From the NCBI GenBank assembly GCA_014706295.1, contig JACSVZ010000002.1, positions 24,338,757-24,402,756 of the forward strand: DNA of 64,000 nt. Reading direction: 5' to 3'. The position numbers were made by a program, and so were the translations under genes. This DNA comes from Lycocorax pyrrhopterus obiensis (Eukaryota; Chordata; Aves; Passeriformes; Paradisaeidae). The notes below the pieces were generated by a model. The model was not told where the DNA came from. It did no database searches and saw only the letters and a program-made list of their open reading frames with translations. Positions 1-12,400 of this stretch are shown one piece after another; position 1 is the first letter of the stretch, and each line of letters begins with the position of its first letter.

Positions 1-3000
1 AAAAGGGGCACCATGGCATTGCTGGCATTGTTTCTCAGGAAGGCCAAAATGTGCAAAAGGGGTGAAAATGATGGATCAAAGACAAGTTCAAAGACATGTC
101 TGCCTTCCTCTGGGATAAATACTGTTGGATATTGCACTGATATGGGGAACAATCTGTTACTTTCCATTTATGAGGAAATTTTGGGGCCATTTGGCTGGGG
201 TGTCTCCAGTCATTCCTAGGGTGGCAATGGCAGCTGAAGGAGTTTCAGCTGGGGCCCCATGGCACTAGCTTTCACTCATCACACAGAAGCTGCTACAGTG
301 ACATGAGACTAAGGTGTGTATCATAAGTCCAGCAAGAAAATTTAGCGCTATTTTTCTGGGCATGGTTCACATTTTAGTTGACTGATCTCATTAAACACAA
401 CAGAAAAAGCAGCAAAACATACTACATCAATTTTTCAGGTGTGGAATGTGAGGTCCAACAAAAGAGCAACTTGATATACTAAACTAGCATCAAGTACAAG
501 ACAGAACTGCTGGCAAGACTGACTCCAGGACTGGTGTTTGGTTCTCATACACTTACTTCCTTTTCATGAGAGTCCTTATTGGGAAAGGGTTACTGTTTGG
601 AAAGGCTTGCTAGCAATTTTTGAGGGACCAGTTTATTACAGAGAGCTCCACTATGGAAGTGTGGGCTTTGGATATGAGTCAGTTTCTGGAATATGGCGCT
701 TGAGTACTAGAAAAATGCTGGCTGGATTTTCAAGGACTGAAAAGCAAAGTTTGACAGACAATTAAAAATACATATATATAAAGAAATCATCCTTTCTTAT
801 GAAACTTTCTTGCTGTGTTCCCTTCTTGAACTGCCTTGTAAGAATGGAACCTTTGAAAAGCACAACAATAATGCTGAACTTAAACAGATGCTGAGAAGAC
901 CTGAGAAAATAAATTGGCATTGCCTTCTATTGATTTCCAACGCCATTTCAATCAGTCAACTGAGATCTCACTTGATGAAACATAAAAAGGTAAGCAAGCT
1001 ATTTCTGATTGTATTTAACAAAATTTGGAAAGCAAAACATTAAAGAAAAAATCTAAGACATAAATTGCCTTTTAATACTGCTATTTTTACTTGAGACTCA
1101 AGTGGCCTCTCTGTCACAGTTTCACAATAAACTGTGACCACCAAGCTCATGCTTTATTCAGCCTGCATGAGTAGGCAGCCTTTCCCAAATGCTCTGTTTT
1201 TATGAAAAAAGTGGTTTCTAGCTCTATTTGCTGCAGATGAAGATGATATAAGACAGCAGAACAATATGTCACAGTGGCTGGGAAAACAGTTGTACATAAA
1301 GGTATTGGCAGCCTTCAGATTTACTTTTGTCTCATGGTTGACAGGTGCAAGTGCATGGCATTGATTATAGGGCATTCTTTCAAGCACACTTGTGAGACCT
1401 ATCTGTGAATATGTGAATGGTTTGTGAACAGCTTTTTTCACTCTGTCAGATCAGATCAAGAGCAGACGTAAAGACTGTGCTGCTAACTTGTGGCAAAAAT
1501 CTGTGTACTATATGGTCAAATCCACGTACTGCTTCACACAAACCTGTATTGATTTGTGGCATGCTGCTCATCTCTGCAATTACGTACCTCTAAAATCTGA
1601 GTCACGGATAGGATTCTATAATATACAGTTAAGTGGTGTGCTACAAACTGCCACAAAATGCATGGAAAACCTCAAATTCTGGATTTATAACTGATGCTTA
1701 CCCTCACTGCCAAATGAATATGATCAGAGGTCTGCATTGCTCTAACTTCAGTACAATTGCAAGGATGCTATCTTTACCCAGGTATTACTTATAATCCAAG
1801 TGGGAGAGTTGCCTGTTATCTGAAGACACCTGTAGATGAATGTGCAAGGCTTGAAAGAGCAAGACAGAACTGTGTTTAAGCCCGTGCTAGCAGGGAGCTG
1901 ACAAGACTGTGACTTGAGCCATCAGCAGTGTTAGTTCCTCTCTTACCACAGAATTAGGCTCCAATACTTGATGTTTCCCCTCAAGACACCTTAGTGTTCT
2001 TCGGTGAAATCTGGTTCTGCATTCCCAGTTTTCCCCACAGATGCATGGGGAGCCATGCATGACACAGGACAAGATGATGTCCTTCAGGGGTTCAGGTGTA
2101 AATCTCTCCTGTCATATCTTGAGAAGGACTACCCAAAAGCAGGCTTATGATAAATGTCTTTCTTGCTCATTTGAATTGTTGTCATCTAGAGAATATTCGT
2201 GCGACATCTACATAGGTTATTGATTTAATTTCAAAGAATTATCTAACTCCTTCAACCGGTCCTTCTTCTTCACTGAGTTTGGGATGGTGGAGGTTATGAC
2301 AAGAAATGTGGGACAATTATTTAATCATAGAGATAAGAAAGTCTTCTCAAATATCCAGAGAGAAGACAGCTTTATCAGAAATTCTACCCAGTTACTTTGA
2401 GCCTTGTCTTGGAGTCAGTGGTGTGTAGTATACATAGATATTAGCAGCATGCACCCACCCTTATCTCTAGGGAGGAGTGCTTTTCTTTTATCCTGTTAGG
2501 ATTTAATTAGGTGAAACACTAAACCAAAATTCTCTAGTACATAAACTCATCAATATATTTTCATCTGTAACTGGGCCTATCTCAGGAGAATTATGGGAAC
2601 CCAAGAAGATACATCTATTCTTTTCTTGTTTGCTAATAAGTGTATAAAGCTGAACTACCATACCAAGAATCAGTAAGTCAATTCTAACCTTCTTTCACTT
2701 TTTAGTCTTTAGTTTTCTCTTGAAATCCAACCTCTGCCTTTCAGAAATTTAATTTATGTCAAGAAGTTGCAAAGAGTGAAAGGCAAACACTGCTAACTGA
2801 CAGCTGTACTCCAGAGAACTGCAATATCCATTCTGGAACCAGTCAGTGCATTTCAAGATTCGGTCAAGTACTCTCCCAGGAGCCCTTGGTTCAGTCTAGC
2901 TTTGGGTATGTTTGTTTTGATGTAAACAAGAGAACATATGTTATGCTACTAAACAGCAGCACTTCCTAGCTGAACAGACTGTAACAGAAAACTCCTACTC

Positions 3001-6000
3001 GTGCCCTCGCACTTGGGACTGAGTTGTAGTGTGGTACAATGCCTGCAGTCTCTTCTCAGGGTGCTGCAAAGCCAGGCTGCTTTGAATTTACTTCAGTAGA
3101 GTGTCTGGCTTAGACCAAGAGTACCTGGCCATCACATCTTTGTTCTGTAACCAGGAAAAATGAGAAAACATAAAATCAGTCCATTTTTAACTACGGTTTG
3201 ACTGAACAATAAGAAGTCTCAAGAAATATCAAAATACTGCATAAAAAACTTCTTGTTGATAATACCAATATGAGTTTTATTCATTAACACCATCTCTGTT
3301 CTGAGTTCTTGGAATCATAGACTAACCTGTGCCCCAACTGGGAGCCTGGAAGGTAAAATCTCCAGTCATATCAGGTCTCTAGGAATATGTTGGGCTTCTC
3401 CTTTGAACAGAACAAATTCTATAATGAAGTCCTAGTCTGGTTTTTGCATTCTGATTATTTAAAAGTAGATGTTCATAATGTCACTTTGTACTCTGACAAA
3501 GAAGACTGTGTGACAAGGTCCAAATCCTAGTGTCTTTACTCAATGAAGCAGAGCCCAGCAGTAGTTCCATGAAATTTGTAAAGGATTAATAGAATTTAGC
3601 CAAGAGCATTTTTAGGCCTCAAATCTGCAAGCACTTTTCTATCTACTTAATATTATGAACATGAACAGTCATGGAGATTGGAAAAGTTAGTTGGAGTGGG
3701 TTTTTTTAGTTGTGGGTTTCACCTATTTCAAAGTATCAACTATTTCTGAACTGTGGTTAGTACTACTCCTTAGTTTAAATCTTTGTCACCATGACATGGT
3801 TATTATAATTATTATTGGTGAACTTAATTTAATGACATTTAAATTTAATTTAAAGGAAGCATGTTTTAATTTCTATTTTTTCTCAATATTTTAATCCTCA
3901 ACATATCATCAGCAAAATTTTTTGTTGGTCCAAACTCATGAAGTTCCTCACTAATCTGTCATCTGAGAACTTGAAACCATAAATTAATTGAAATTACGTC
4001 TTCTATAAGAACAGATACTCATCACAGATTGCTGCAGCACTGTACTGATTACTGACTTCCTAGTTTTAATATAACTATATGTAGATTTATAATTATAATG
4101 CAATACTGTAACAGTTAACCTGATATCTTTGCTAATTAAATATGGCATTCGTAATACAGTACTTTGATTAAATCATTTATAATAATGGATCCTCTCCAAA
4201 TGGTTGGAAGCACTAAAGAAAATTAATTAAAAAATTAGTAAATTGATCTTCATTGAATAAACCCATTCAAATACGCAGCTAATTTCCTGCTAGTTTTTCA
4301 GAGCCAATTTTAATAATCATATCCATAAGCAAAATCTAAAAAGGGAAAGCATGAGAAATAAGAGGGCCCAAAGAAGTACAAGATTTTGCACATGGATATC
4401 CATAATGTCCCTAAGAATGCCAATGTAGTATTTTTGTGGTTTTTTGGCAGGGAATAATTAGTCTGTGGTTGGACTAATCATGTGAGGTGGATGACTACTA
4501 ACAATTCCATGAAATGTTAAAAAAATTACAGAAAAAGCATAGAGCATTTCCAGAAAAACTGATGGTATATTTTTGTGCATAAACTACATGATCACACACA
4601 CACCAATTTCACGCAGCCTTGGCTACTAATCATCTAATTAGGAAAACACTGGACTTGTGCCTGACATGTCCACCTGTATAGCTATCTTTGAAAAATGGAG
4701 TTGTTTAATTCCTAGAAGTACATCTCAGAGGGATAAAAGCAGCTAGTGAAATATTTGTATCCCATTATGTGGGAAGGTCATTTTACACGAACTCTTCTTC
4801 GGTCAAACAGCTCTTCACCTCACTCTTTCGCTCTAGCCTATGACCAGCAGGACTGCCTCCTTCACTCATCCTTGCTTCCAGGCTTTTCCAGGGTCTGTGG
4901 GGAAATTCCTCCCTGGCAAAGGCCTAGACAGTGGGACTTGCCCGTCAAGGTAAGGTAATCAGTGCAGGAGGCATTCAAAGTTTTAGCTGCCTCTAAGGCT
5001 CACTTTGCTTCCCCAATCCTCTTATTGTACCCTCAGAAAGATGCATAAGAATATGAGCTAGCAATCCCTTGAGAACCTTGAAATATTTGAAAATAAAGCA
5101 AAATGAAATAGAATCTGTCCTATCCCCAAAGACTGACTCCATCTTTCTGATGTTACCAGCCCAATGTACTCATAGAACAGAAAAATAATCAAATAACAGA
5201 AATTAAATTAATTGCTTTATTTCTGGAAATAGCTTATCAGTCTATTAAATTTCCAATTTGTTATCTGCCCAAATGATAAAGACATTTAGCTCATGACTGC
5301 TTTTGCTTCAGTAAGGAAAGCAACAGAAGTAGGACAGGAGTACTACTGGCTTATTAATTTTCACTACTTTAATGACATGGAGTCTCAAAATTAGGGCCAC
5401 AGCCTCACCATGATAACTGCAATGCAAACTGGTAGAGCACCTTGTTCAAGAGAGAGCGCCAAGGCACACACAGGACTCAGGTTACACAAGTGGAAAAAAT
5501 GAAGGAAGAAAAGAGCATGATAAAACAACCACAGCTCACAGCCCACCAGATGCTTGCAACACAACTTATTTAACAGGCATATTCAGTTCTGGTCATTTGA
5601 ATTGTTTACTACTATACACAGTGGACTCATTTCACAGCTGCTTGGAACAGTGTTATCCACACTGCCTTTGTATTTACTCTGCTGCCTTGGGAGACTTGAA
5701 GGATGGAGAGGCTAGATGGAACGATATTAAATGTTTAGCTACAACTTTTATCTGTCTGTGTGTGCATAAAATTCTTTCAAGCTACAAAACTGACAAATTC
5801 ACTTAGATTATTTTCCTGAACTTCCTTTAATTTGTAATCAAAATGTATACAGAACATGGAAGTGTGGCAGATCTTATTTTGAAAAAGAAATCACAGCCTT
5901 CACAGAGGATTTCATACCAAGACACAGTATTAGAATAAATTTAGTCAGCTGACATATATTTGACAGACAGAGTATCTCCCTCCAAACCCTCAGAGAAAGA

Positions 6001-6092
6001 CAGAATGGTTTACAGAGAGAGAGTCCTCCCTGACAATGCCTGTGAACACAGTTTAAGGGACTTTTTGGCCTCTGGAAGACCAGCTCCTGAGA
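1..6092. other. AT-rich non-coding DNA, nothing recognised
   Basis: Long AT-rich stretch with only short, unrelated open frames on both strands. No conserved domain, repeat family or RNA gene was recognised. A short open frame at 4746-4958 runs into a possible splice donor (AAG followed by GTAAGG near 4948), but the predicted peptide resembles nothing I know and there is no paired exon, so it is not called. The sequence fits intron or intergenic DNA. Confidence 0.6.
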
Positions 6093-6149
6093 GTGTGTGT
6101 GTGTATGTGTATGTGTATGTGTGTATGTGTATGTGTGTGTGTGTTTGTG
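6093..6149. repeat. (TG)n / (TGTA)n microsatellite
   Basis: Imperfect dinucleotide tract of TG units interrupted by regularly spaced TATG units. It creates an artificial open frame reading alternating Val-Tyr/Cys residues. Such tracts are common in vertebrate introns and are usually length-polymorphic. Confidence 0.9.
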
Positions 6150-6984
6150 GCTCTGCCAGACAAGAGTTTTCTTGCATTCATGAATTCAAGTTAACTCATA
6201 AGAAATTAGAATTCATGTCTTGTCTCAAAACTACAGCCAGCACAAGGTCTGAGTCACCTATTTCAGAGGAAAATCTCATAAAAAGTAATTGCTAACAGCA
6301 TTACAAACATTTCCTTGTGCCAGACCTGCAGACATTTTCTTTGAGTTTGGTTTCGAAAAACAGTCCAGGTTAATACGGGTTAGCCAACTCCCTAGAACAG
6401 CATTGGAGCAGATAGGGGAATGATGTAAAAGATCTAAAATGAGATTTGCTTAGTGCATTATCCTTCTTTTGACACTTTTGAGGTCTTGGTGGGAATCTGT
6501 GGACAGGGATAATAGCAGCAAAATATGGCAGTAAAGCTGTATTTTCAACAGCTATTGATCTGTGCCTTTGAGTTCAGCTCTAAGGCTTCTATTTTGAAAA
6601 CATCCTGCCTCTTAAGGACTCTTTCCCAGCACCTAAACACCCCTAAAAAAAGGAAGAGAAGTGTCTCAGCAGTAGGTTAAGATGAGGTTTCAAGGGAAAA
6701 GGGGTGGATAGGAGCCCTCAGAATAGGTACAAGTGGGTGAAGTAGCAATGCATCTGGCTGTTCATGCTTTAAAACACTTAAATCCTTTTTCCAGAATTAG
6801 GCCTTGTAATTTAGGCCACTAAAGTCAAAGGTATTTTACATTGCTTTGTCTGAGTTTGCACTTGTAACCTGTAGCACAGCAGGGAAACAGGTTTTCACCT
6901 TCACGGGTCCAGTCAACCCGTCTGCTACAAGACTATCTTTCACCATACACTGATATAAACTTCACCCTTTTCCTACTCTCATCA
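6150..6984. other. Non-coding DNA, nothing recognised
   Basis: Mixed-composition sequence without a credible open frame, recognised repeat family or RNA gene. Confidence 0.6.
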
Positions 6985-7037
6985 CAGCCCAATTCAGTCC
7001 TATTGCAATAGGCACATTTAAAAGACTGAATTGCTGG
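6985..7037. repeat. Short palindromic element, possible MITE relic
   Basis: Two arms pair as inverted repeats: AATTCAGTC at 6991-6999 and GACTGAATT at 7024-7032, with partly matching outer bases (CAGCCC at the left, GCTGG at the right). The core contains a further small palindrome, CTATTGCAATAG. The layout resembles the short palindromic MITE-like repeats of amniotes, but it is too small and diverged to name. It could also be a chance inverted repeat. Confidence 0.3.
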
Positions 7038-7289
7038 AACATATTGCAGCTCAGTATATTTAGACTGATGTCTTCTGAGTCTGGTACCCTGTTATTTTTG
7101 AATGTCATAGAAATACTTTACTGCACCACTTAGTCTGTAATTTTAGTACTAAATATGACAGCAATAATTCTAGGAATGAGAGGTATTTACTGTAAACAAA
7201 TCCAAAGAATAATAAGATCTACCATCCTCCAGAATCCATTTTTCTATCAGTTATGCATATATTACTGACAGTATAATCAGAAGCTATGG
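7038..7289. other. AT-rich non-coding DNA, nothing recognised
   Basis: Short AT-rich spacer between the palindromic element and the GC-richer block. No feature recognised. Confidence 0.5.
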
Positions 7290-8689
7290 CGTGTGTACCA
7301 TCTGCAGAGCTGGAAGAAGCAGAAGGGACACTTCTGTCAAGTTGGAGTCCTAGGAGCAGGATTCAGCTCCTCAAAACAGATGCACCCATTTACTTCTCCA
7401 GCTACAGGGAGAGCCCAGGGTGTCCTTAAGCCTGAGGCTGGAGGAATGGCCTCAACAGCAGGAAGCTCAAGCCCTGCTGAGGCAGGTGAGCAGACTCTGT
7501 GGCACGAGTGAGTTTGCACCAGAGACTGATAGGTTCTGCAGGAACCAGAGCCCCCCACTGCACAGGAGGAGATACAGCTAGAGGCTGAGAATGGGAACTT
7601 CAAGCACAACTGGAGATGAAAATCTGTGAGTTCTGAAAGCAAGGATGCTCCCTCTCCAACTGCAGATGTTTGTTGCAACACTGTTGAAGCCAATAGGAAA
7701 ACTTTCTTAAAGCAGAGAAGTTGGATGGAAGAGGAAGGGAACATGCCTGTAACTTCTGAGCTGGAAGAGATGAGTGTCAGAGATATTAAAATCATAAGGG
7801 GAAGAGAATTAGGGAAGAAGTCCGGGTGTAAGCATTGTATGAAGTAACGTAGCCAGACAGTAAAACCAGGACATACTAAAGATTGATATCAAAACGAGAT
7901 GACCACCATGGGCTAACTAAAGGAGCAGTCACAACACCTGGAGGTCTGCAGCAAGCAGTGGGACTCAAAACCACTGCCTGTCCTCTGTTGTCCTCCCGCA
8001 CTGACCTGTGAGGATGAACAACACCTTGGTGTGGGCCCAGAGCCACCACCAAAGCTTACTGCAGCTCCCCTCGGCACTGTGCCAAGCTTCTTTCTCCTGG
8101 AAACCACTTACTGCTGTCCCGACACCAAGGCCAAAGGGCATTCACAGAAAGTTGTAATTTCCGCCACCTTTGAAGTTCGCGCTGCTCCTGAGGATTGAGG
8201 CAGACTGAGGGCTGCTGCCAGCTGTGTTTGTGTGCCTTTCTACCACAACTTCCATGTTCTCTACCCCTCCTCTCTTCTCTGCCGTCTGCAGAACATCCTC
8301 ACCTGTGAGGCTCCAGCATGGCTTCCTGGTGCATACCCTGCTGAATGCCTGCAGGAGCATGGAGACAACATGCTGAAGCAAGAAAAAGGGGAAGTGCATC
8401 TCCTTTGACCCTACTCTCCATCAGAGAGAGAGAAAAGGAAGCTGGTCTATCCTTGAGTGTCTGATGGACTGCACAGCATTCCTCTGCTGGTTGCTTGCAG
8501 ACATTGCTGAACAAAACCCAGGTTATCCAGGACTCAGTTCAGGAAGGGTGGGGTCCACTGCTCCTGCCATACCCAGCTGGTGTGAAGGGCAGATGGAGTT
8601 TGGCTCCAAACAGGCAACTTTCTCTCCCTCATCCCCCACAGCAGGAATGGGCAATGAGCAGCTACCAGCAGCCTGCTGTGTGCCAGGGA
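7290..8689. other. GC-richer block, possible decayed retroelement
   Basis: Clearly GC-richer than its surroundings, with many overlapping short open frames on both strands. One minus-strand frame (7337-7795) is 152 residues. Read on the plus strand around 7430-7640, the translation is rich in Glu, Gln and Leu, for example a stretch like LLRQVSRL. This loosely recalls the coiled-coil ORF1 of avian retroelements but is broken by several stops. The block abuts a dispersed repeat at 8690-8990 and continues to about 9420. I cannot assign it to a family. An old retroelement fragment or a GC-rich non-coding island are both possible. Confidence 0.3.
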
Positions 8690-8990
8690 CTCTGTAGCCT
8701 GTGACCTGCTGTCCTCTGCGGCAGCCAAGAGGGAAGAAGCCTCAGGCGCTGGAGTGGTGAAGAACAGCAGGGTAAAAAGTTCATGCTAAGCAGTGAGAGT
8801 GGAAGGAGCAGGCTCCTAGAGGGAAATTGCTCCCTCATGTTGATTTTTTTTTTTCCACTGAATGGAGAGTGGGCCAGAGCTTCCTGCTGCTCCAAGAGCC
8901 CTGGGGCAGCTGATGAGGCCTGAGCACAGCAGACAGGTTCCATGACACTGCTCTCACCCTTGGCTGCCTGTCCAAACTGAGGAACAACTG
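8690..8990 (-). repeat. Dispersed repeat, copy 1 (unnamed; inverted relative to 26405-26665)
   Basis: The reverse complement of this segment aligns with 26405-26665 over roughly 260 bases. Shared landmarks in order are TGTTGTTCCTCAGT, TGTGCTCAGGCCTC, AGCTCTGGCCCACTCTCCAT, an A-rich run followed by ATCAACA, GCAATTTCCCTCTAGGAGCC, and a CTGCTGTTCT block. Judged by eye, most positions agree with a few indels. Similarity fades at both ends, so true element limits are unknown. It does not read as a CR1 3' end. It may be a piece of an avian endogenous retrovirus or another LTR element, but no diagnostic motif is visible. Confidence 0.7.
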
Positions 8991-9420
8991 AGTTCCTCAG
9001 CTACACAGGCTCTGCACAACATTGGGATCCACAGTTTGGTGGGTACACCAACCCAGACAACAGTTTGTCTTCATCTCCTGCTCTGCTGAGAGAAGATGAT
9101 AAGTGCCCTCCCATGAAACCTCAGCTCCACTGCCATGACTATTCTCTGCCAAGCAAAATCCCTGGGAGTATGGGAATAGGTGAGGAAGCCTCTGGAACAG
9201 GACCGCAAATTTTCTGCACAAATTCAGCCACAGGCTAAAGGCAGGCAACCCTGGTACTTTCCAACAGAGTGCTATTTGGGCCACTCTATCTGCTCAGCAC
9301 TCTGGAACAGAAGAAACCCTCTGAAACTGCTTGTTTCTCTGGATGTTCATGGGGCAAGACAGGGTCTGCAGTATAACTGTATGTTGTGTCATGTCATCAA
9401 CCCTTTGTGCTAAGGTCCCT
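8991..9420. other. GC-richer flank of dispersed repeat
   Basis: Continuation of the GC-richer block beyond the shared repeat. Short open frames exist on both strands but none is recognisable. Similarity to the flank of the second repeat copy was looked for by eye and not found. Confidence 0.35.
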
Positions 9421-12400
9421 GCCAAAGGCATTTTCAAACTCTCCATAACCAGCATATCTGCTATTTCAGCCCAAAAGTGTGGTGCAATGTTTCATCCTTA
9501 AGAATGCAACTTTCTCTATTTATCGATCAGATATCAGATATGAAGGCTGTGAACAGGCTGTCCTGAAGTCCTAGACATTGGCCTTTTTGCACTATGGCCA
9601 TTTTCCTATATTCAATGAAGTCAGTGAAAGCCTGCGAATTGTAATAGGCCCCAGGTTTCATGCTCACTCCTTCTGAGGCCGGCATCCATCCCTGTGTAAC
9701 TGATTCAAAGCAGTTATGCCACAGATGGAGATGTAGCTTGGGGAAGTGGACATGTCTTCACAGTGTGACAACAGCCATGAATAGAGATAGAGCCTCTTGT
9801 TGACTAAACACTGATTAATGTAAAAGCAGATCTACAAAGTTATTTGCATGTTCCAGCAGCCAAACCACTCTTGCAGTCAAAAGGTGAGCTCAAGTCTTCT
9901 TCGTATCTCATTAATTCACCGATCACTGGCTACAAAGAAATCCATATGCAAACATTCCTCACTCCAAGATCAAGTCTTTTAGGAATCAACATAATTTATA
10001 AGAGAGGATGGATCAGGATTATAGATTTTAGTTTCACAAAGCCACTTTCTGCATACTGTGACTAATAGTCCTTTTCAGGAAAATTTTATTTGGAAGAAGA
10101 TATAAATACATATGTAAATTTGAGTGTGCATTGAAGTCTCATTGCAATCAGCAACACCAGAGATAATTTAAGGGGGTCAGATTTAGGCCTGCATTTTCAT
10201 GTTTTCCTAAATTGAAACCAATGGGAGACAAATTTTAACAGGACCATTGACCATGAATTGGGCCATTATTGTATATTTTGGAACTCTTCATTGTCTGCTG
10301 TGCACTTTAGATTCTTATCAAATTTACTCTGCATCTCTTTCCTTGCACATGCACCATGAGGACTTTTGAGTACCAATTAATAGATAAGTAGAGGAGATGA
10401 CAGGTGGCTCAATCTAGAAACAGGAAATATTTAACATCCACATGAGCATTCTGCTCAGCTGTCACTCTTCATCACTCCTCTCTGCATGCACCTTAATTAT
10501 TACAGTTACATATACCTGCTTGTCTTAACTAGCAGACATGAACATTTTTGATATTAGCTAAACCTAAGCCAGCTTTTAAACTAGTGGCAACACAGGGTGC
10601 TAACCACGAATCAGATTTCTGCGCTGTCTCTCATAGACTCCCGGATTCCTGTCAGAGCTTTCAAATTCAAGGCAGGATTTTTCTGTGTTAGGTAGTAACT
10701 CGATCATCTAACAGTAGTAGTAGTAACTAGTATTAAAAGTGGCAACAAGTGGCAACTTCAAGAGAGTGCTTTCCTATTGATCCTTTATCTCCCTCTCAGA
10801 TCCTTTATCACTTTCTCAGAAGAACACTGGCAACCATTTTGCTTTCACAGTTTCATGTCACCACAAACCCTTATTTGCTAGATAGAAGCACTTAGTGCAC
10901 AAAGCAATGGTAAGCCTGTGGAGACGCCAGCTGCAGCTTTGGGGAGCAGGTGTGCTCAGGCACAGAACAGTTCTTCTCAAAATGCCTCTCATTAGTCCTT
11001 ATCAGCAGTTTAAAATATCACATTTGTGGACAATAGCTAAATGACACCAGATAAAATCAGTTCTTTTCAAAAATTATCATAAAAGCATTAATAAAAGGTT
11101 AGAATTTGATGCTCAAAGTGTAGCAAGTTTCTGCTGAAGTTATAACCAAGTCACTTAAGCTCTAACTTGCTTTCAAATATGAACCATGACATTAGATAGG
11201 CACTTGACCTTCTTCTTCCACATTTAAAGTCTCAAACTAAATATTTGCATTTTCAATATGTGGTGAAACAAAACAAGACAAAACAAGCTCTATGCACAGC
11301 ATTTAAGTACAAATTTTGATTCAGGTTTTTCATATTCCCTTATTAAGGATATGTAAGATCTGGGTTCCAGTTTGCAGGGCAATCGGATCATACAGTAACA
11401 TCTAGTCCACCACCTACCTAGAAAATAACCCACCTATTTTCAAGTATATTCTTTTTATCAAACTACTGAAACCAATAGTCTTCTATACACTACTTCACCT
11501 TGGGTGTTTCCTCAGGATTTGATGGGGAGCTGATAACTGAGACAAACAATGAAGTAGGAACAGAGTTCAGTGAATGCCACATGCTATAGGATATTTTTTA
11601 TTTCTGTTTTCATATTGCTTTCTTTTTTTTTCCACTACTGAAAGGTAAAATTGTGCACAGAGGCCTGACTGAGGGACTTGTGTTTACATATTTATATGCA
11701 AAGGAATGCATATTGGAAAGGAAATTGGCAGATTTCAGGTCACGTTATTTTGGATATGCCTGGAAACAAGTATTTCCTTTTTTAGTGCTAAAGCTAACTG
11801 AAGAAGAAAGCTTCCTTTTTAACTAGATTCTTCATACCAATTTTATTAATAGGTTGATATCCTTAGTGCCCATAGCACTGTAATAAATGTAAATTTAGAA
11901 ATGGCTAACACACTTCAGGAGGCTGAATGGTTGTTGACAAAGTACTTGCACAGATTTGCATGATTCTATGTTGGTGTGAGAGCACTTAAAGAGAAAGGAG
12001 AGCTATGAAGTCCATTAAAACTTCAAAATGACTTAAATTGAACCAAATATTGATATTAAATGACATAAGTGAGATTACACATGGAAGAAGGGACAAAGGC
12101 AAAGGAAATGGATTTAATATCTTCTGCTTGCAAATCACAAGGTGGACTGAATTCTCAAGGACAATACTGTCATTTCTATCACATGGAGAGCTAGGAGGAG
12201 CACAAATTATTACCCCACTAGAGACTTCAACTAGCTCTTTTTAGCCAAATGATCTCCTCCTCTTCTCTTCATTGGCATGCTTTACCTTCAAGACTTGCAC
12301 CTCCACAGGAGCCAGCTGACCTACAGTCCGGGTGGGAAGGAAGGAATGGCCGCAAGGGAAGGGGTCAGCTGTGGCACACATCCTAGCTCCGGCAGTGGGG

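Noticed and set aside
3310..3360. GGAATCATAGACTAACC resembling the CR1 3' end
   Set aside because: Following sequence does not continue as CR1; a single short word is insufficient.
5960..6295. 111-residue open frame
   Set aside because: Its middle is translated microsatellite (Val-Tyr-Val-Cys repeats). The flanks resemble no protein.
7337..7795. 152-residue minus-strand open frame
   Set aside because: Ser/Leu-rich, no domain, overlaps plus-strand frames of similar quality; explained by GC-richer composition.
10165..10265. Possible third palindromic MITE around ATTGAAACCAATGGG
   Set aside because: Only the central word matches; no pairing arms were found.
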